A stretch of 64,000 nt of DNA, taken from positions 32,238-96,237 of the forward strand of contig JAJPIW010000026.1 in NCBI GenBank assembly GCA_021324575.1, given 5' to 3'. This DNA comes from Intrasporangiaceae bacterium. GTDB taxonomy: Bacteria; Actinomycetota; Actinomycetes; Actinomycetales; Dermatophilaceae. Made by a program: the position numbers and the translations under genes. Positions 61,768-64,000 of this stretch are shown one piece after another (within the stretch, counting starts at the first letter, position 1; every line of letters begins with the position of its first letter). The notes under the pieces were generated by a model, which searched no databases, was not told the DNA's origin, and saw only the letters and a program-made list of their open reading frames with translations.

Positions 61768-62729
61768 CCATGCACCCTGCCATCGACCACTTCGCCCGGG
61801 ATCCGCACTGGACGTGGTTCATCCTCTTCTACTTCTTCTTCGCGGGGATCGCCGGCGGGTCGTACCTCATCGCCACGCTGCTCCGCCTGCGCGGTGACAA
61901 GGGCGACGAACCGGTCGCCCGCCTCGGCTACTACGTCACCTTCATCGTCCTTCTGTGCTGCCCACCCCTGCTGATCATCGACCTCGGCCAGCCGCTGCGG
62001 TTCTGGCACATGATGTGGCGACTGACACCGAACGAGCCAGGCCTCAACTTCAAGTACTGGTCTCCGATGTCGCTCGGCGTGTGGGGCCTGTCGCTGTTCT
62101 CCACCTTCGCGGCGATCTCGTTCTTCGAGGTGCTCGTTCGCGACGACAAGCTGCGGCTGCCGATCGCCAAGCGGGCGGTGGCGCTGCTCGACGGCGGGCT
62201 GGGCCGGGTCGTCAACATCCTCGGCAGCATCTTCGGACTGTTCATCGCCGGCTACACCGGTGTCCTCCTCTCGGTGTCCAACCAGCCGATCTGGAGCGAC
62301 ACCTGGACCCTCGGCGGGCTGTTCCTGGCATCCGGTCTCTCCTCCGCGACCGCCGTGTTGACGATCCTGTCGCGGTACCGGCGCGGCGCAGGCGTGACCC
62401 ACGAGTACCTCCACCTCTCGGAGAGCTACTTCACCGTGCTCGAGGTGGTCATGCTCGTGCTGTTCGTCGTCTCGCTGCGCGGGACCGGCGCCTTGGAGCG
62501 CACGTTCACGATGCCCTGGCTGATCCTGTGGGCGGTCGCCATCGCCAGCCTCATCCCAGGAATCACCGGCCTGTTCCCGACCCGCGCGCGGGTCGCCGTC
62601 AGCGGCCACGGCAGCATGGACGTCACGGTCCACTCCGGGGGAGCCGCGACGGCCGCCACGATGGCGTTCGTCCTGATCGGCGTCATCTGCCTCCGCGCCG
62701 CCATCATCCTGCCCGTGCACGCATGGTAG
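61764..62729 (+). CDS. NrfD/PsrC-type membrane subunit
   Basis: 321 residues, about eight to nine TM helices: WTWFILFYFFFAGIAGGSYLIATLL (typical NrfD start), VTFIVLLCCPPLLIIDLGQPLRFW, GLFIAGYTGVLLSVSNQPIW, AMAFVLIGVI. It binds menaquinone rather than heme b, unlike the FdnI cytochrome subunit of E. coli. It takes electrons from the Fe-S subunit to the quinone pool. GTG 61764 overlaps the previous stop (GTGA); ATG 61770 is the alternative. Confidence 0.94.
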   Translation: MTMHPAIDHFARDPHWTWFILFYFFFAGIAGGSYLIATLLRLRGDKGDEPVARLGYYVTFIVLLCCPPLLIIDLGQPLRFWHMMWRLTPNEPGLNFKYWSPMSLGVWGLSLFSTFAAISFFEVLVRDDKLRLPIAKRAVALLDGGLGRVVNILGSIFGLFIAGYTGVLLSVSNQPIWSDTWTLGGLFLASGLSSATAVLTILSRYRRGAGVTHEYLHLSESYFTVLEVVMLVLFVVSLRGTGALERTFTMPWLILWAVAIASLIPGITGLFPTRARVAVSGHGSMDVTVHSGGAATAATMAFVLIGVICLRAAIILPVHAW

Positions 62730-62733
62730 GGAC

Positions 62734-63870
62734 ATGACGGTACCCACCGTCGACCGGGTCAGGCAGGCCCTGGCCACCGTCGACGACCCCGAGATCCACC
62801 GACCGATCACCGAGCTCGGCATGGTCGACACCGTGGAGATCTCGCCGGACGGCAAGGTCCGCGTCGGCATCCTGCTGACCATCCAGGGCTGCCCGTTGCG
62901 GGACAAGCTCCAGGGCGACATCACCTTGGCGATCGCGAAGCTCGACGACGTCACCGGCGTGACCGTCGACTTCGGGGTGATGAGCGACGGTCAGCGCAAG
63001 ACGCTGCAGAGCGAGCTGATGGGTGACCGCAGCACCCGGGTCATCCCGTTCTCGAACCCGCTGTCCCGGACCAAGATCTATGCAGTGGCGAGCGGCAAGG
63101 GCGGTGTCGGCAAGTCCTCACTGACCGTGAACCTGGCGGTGGCGACCGCGCGCCTCGGCCGCTCGGTGGGGATCGTCGACGCCGACATCTACGGTCACTC
63201 GATTCCGCGCATGCTCGGTGTGACCGAGAAGCCGACCCAGGTCGGGGAGATGGTCATGCCACCGACCGCTCACGGCGTGCGGGTGATCTCGACGGGCATG
63301 TTCACCTCCGGCAACAACCCGGTGGTCTGGCGCGGGCCGATGCTGCACCGTGCACTCGAGCAGTTCCTCGCCGAGGTCTACTGGGGCGACCTCGATGTGC
63401 TCTTCCTCGACCTGCCACCGGGAACCGGAGACATCGCGCTCTCCATCTCCCAGCTGCTCCCGTCGGCCGAGATCCTCGTCGTGACCACCCCGCAGCAGGC
63501 TGCGGCCGAGGTCGCCGAGCGGGCCGGTTCGATGGTGACCCAGACCGAGCAGCACATCGCCGGCGTCATCGAGAACATGGCCTGGCTGAGCTGCCCGCAC
63601 TGCGACGAGCGGATCGACGTCTTCGGCTCCGGTGGCGGCCGCAAGGTCGCCGACGCCTTGAGCCGCATCGTCGGCGCGCCCGTGCCGCTGCTCGGCCAGA
63701 TCCCGCTCGACGTGCGGTTGCGAGAGCACGGCGACAGCGGCGACCCGATCGTGCTTGCCGACCCGGACAGCCCGGCTGCCCAGGTCATCCTGGAGATCGT
63801 GGACAAGCTCTCGGTCCGCGGCCGGAGCCTGGTGGGCCGGCTGCTCGGACTCACGCCGCTGCGTCGGTGA
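62734..63870 (+). CDS. Mrp/NBP35-family Fe-S cluster carrier ATPase, operon-linked
   Basis: 378 residues: N-terminal MIP18/DUF59 domain (ALATVDDPEIHRPITELGMVD, ILLTIQGCPLRDKLQ), then P-loop ATPase with deviant Walker A GKGGVGKSS at residues 121-128 and VDADIYGHSIPRMLGV, and the Fe-S ligand CxxC in WLSCPHCDERI. It is 4 bp after the NrfD gene, so in the operon. Mrp proteins load Fe-S clusters; here it probably supplies the fdh operon. Most actinobacteria have their housekeeping mrp elsewhere, so this is likely a second copy. Confidence 0.94.
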   Translation: MTVPTVDRVRQALATVDDPEIHRPITELGMVDTVEISPDGKVRVGILLTIQGCPLRDKLQGDITLAIAKLDDVTGVTVDFGVMSDGQRKTLQSELMGDRSTRVIPFSNPLSRTKIYAVASGKGGVGKSSLTVNLAVATARLGRSVGIVDADIYGHSIPRMLGVTEKPTQVGEMVMPPTAHGVRVISTGMFTSGNNPVVWRGPMLHRALEQFLAEVYWGDLDVLFLDLPPGTGDIALSISQLLPSAEILVVTTPQQAAAEVAERAGSMVTQTEQHIAGVIENMAWLSCPHCDERIDVFGSGGGRKVADALSRIVGAPVPLLGQIPLDVRLREHGDSGDPIVLADPDSPAAQVILEIVDKLSVRGRSLVGRLLGLTPLRR

Positions 63871-63892
63871 GGGTCCCCGGAGCCGGACCGCA

Positions 63893-63914
63893 CGGCATAC
63901 GAGGTCGTATGCCG
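63893..63914. terminator. Hairpin made of two inverted copies of the over-represented octamer
   Basis: CGGCATACGA (63893-63902) and TCGTATGCCG (63905-63914) are perfect 10-bp arms with a 2-nt loop between the ends of convergent mrp and mop genes. It shows that the window-wide octamer can form a terminator-like hairpin. The 10529-10584 site shows the same inverted arrangement. Confidence 0.6.
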
Positions 63915-63930
63915 CGTGGCCGGCAACTGG

Positions 63931-64000
63931 TCACTCGACGCCGAGCATGACCTCGGTCGACTTGACCAGGACCGTCGCGGCGGTGCCGGGCTCGAGCCCG
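63931..64000 (-). CDS. Molybdate-binding Mop/TOBE-domain protein, C-terminus (cut by window end)
   Basis: The visible 23 codons encode GLEPGTAATVLVKSTEVMLGVE and a stop at 63931-63933. The 'G..PG..A.VLVKSTEVML.V' pattern is the end of a Mop (molbindin) domain, found in molbindins, ModE-type regulators and ModC ATPases. Adjacent to a molybdopterin formate dehydrogenase operon, it may handle or sense molybdate for it. Which protein it is cannot be said without the missing part. Confidence 0.8.
   Translation of the reverse strand, partial: GLEPGTAATVLVKSTEVMLGVE

Noticed and set aside
1..64000. The octamer as a KOPS-like, replichore-polar motif
   Set aside because: In the first 10 kb both orientations are equally common (11 versus 9), so no strand polarity is seen.
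1..64000. tRNA, rRNA, riboswitch, insertion sequence or prophage genes
   Set aside because: None found on reading both strands. No T-loop signatures, transposases, integrases or known riboswitch cores were recognised. tRNA-Sec and sel genes are also absent from the window.

Overview
The window looks like a high-GC actinobacterial chromosome, most likely a member of the Intrasporangiaceae (Janibacter/Knoellia/Terrabacter-like). The evidence is about 70% GC coding sequence, many GTG starts, a mycothiol-conjugate-amidase-like PIG-L hydrolase, several F420-type oxidoreductases and an ECF42-like sigma factor. The placement is inference; no rRNA or tRNA was found. One genome-style signature stands out. 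The 8-mer GTATGCCG (or CGGCATAC) occurs about 15-20 times per 10 kb in both orientations, including in codon contexts that force rare TAT, GCA and ATA codons.

Layout. 1-8.2 kb: aldo/keto reductase end, a lower-GC HAD phosphatase, a decayed vapC toxin, glutathione peroxidase, ogt, a Baeyer-Villiger-type monooxygenase, a decayed DUF222 gene, LtrA and an APC permease. 8.3-13.2 kb: TPR protein, LLM-hemerythrin fusion, DHA2 exporter and an ArsR-SRPBCC fusion. 13.3-20 kb: pterin-dehydratase/VOC fusion, PIG-L amidase, a frameshifted secreted metallophosphoesterase, and the circularly permuted ATP-grasp/alpha-E plus transglutaminase pair. 20-31 kb: LysR/EamA, FMN alpha-hydroxyacid oxidase, pirin, a GNAT protein, a two-component system whose kinase reads through in frame into a DUF4173-type membrane protein, an ArsR-SRPBCC-VOC operon and a WYL regulator. 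31-41 kb: DHA2 exporter, two PPOX proteins, DoxX, pgi, DUF2237, a PhyH dioxygenase and a large LuxR regulator. 41-52.7 kb: VOC, TfoX, FAD oxidase, class I aldolase with a decayed PfkB kinase, methyltransferase, ECF sigma factor with its YCII partner, RibD-like reductase, DUF2786, F420 reductase-like, DUF2218 and carboxylesterase. 52.7-56.8 kb: LLM oxidase, Xaa-Pro aminopeptidase, methyltransferase and a short LLM-like protein.

The most coherent system is at 57.0-63.9 kb. It is a selenocysteine formate dehydrogenase operon: the catalytic subunit with an in-frame UGA and SECIS-like hairpin, FdhE, a four-cluster iron-sulfur subunit, an NrfD-type membrane subunit and an Mrp iron-sulfur carrier. 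The first four genes are joined by 4-bp start/stop overlaps and the Mrp gene follows after 4 bp. A Mop (molybdate-binding) gene converges on it. This operon is poor in the GTATGCCG motif, which suggests later acquisition.

Intergenic regions are rich in perfect inverted repeats, mostly at gene ends. Two convergent junctions 27 kb apart carry small arrays of the same 34-bp palindrome.
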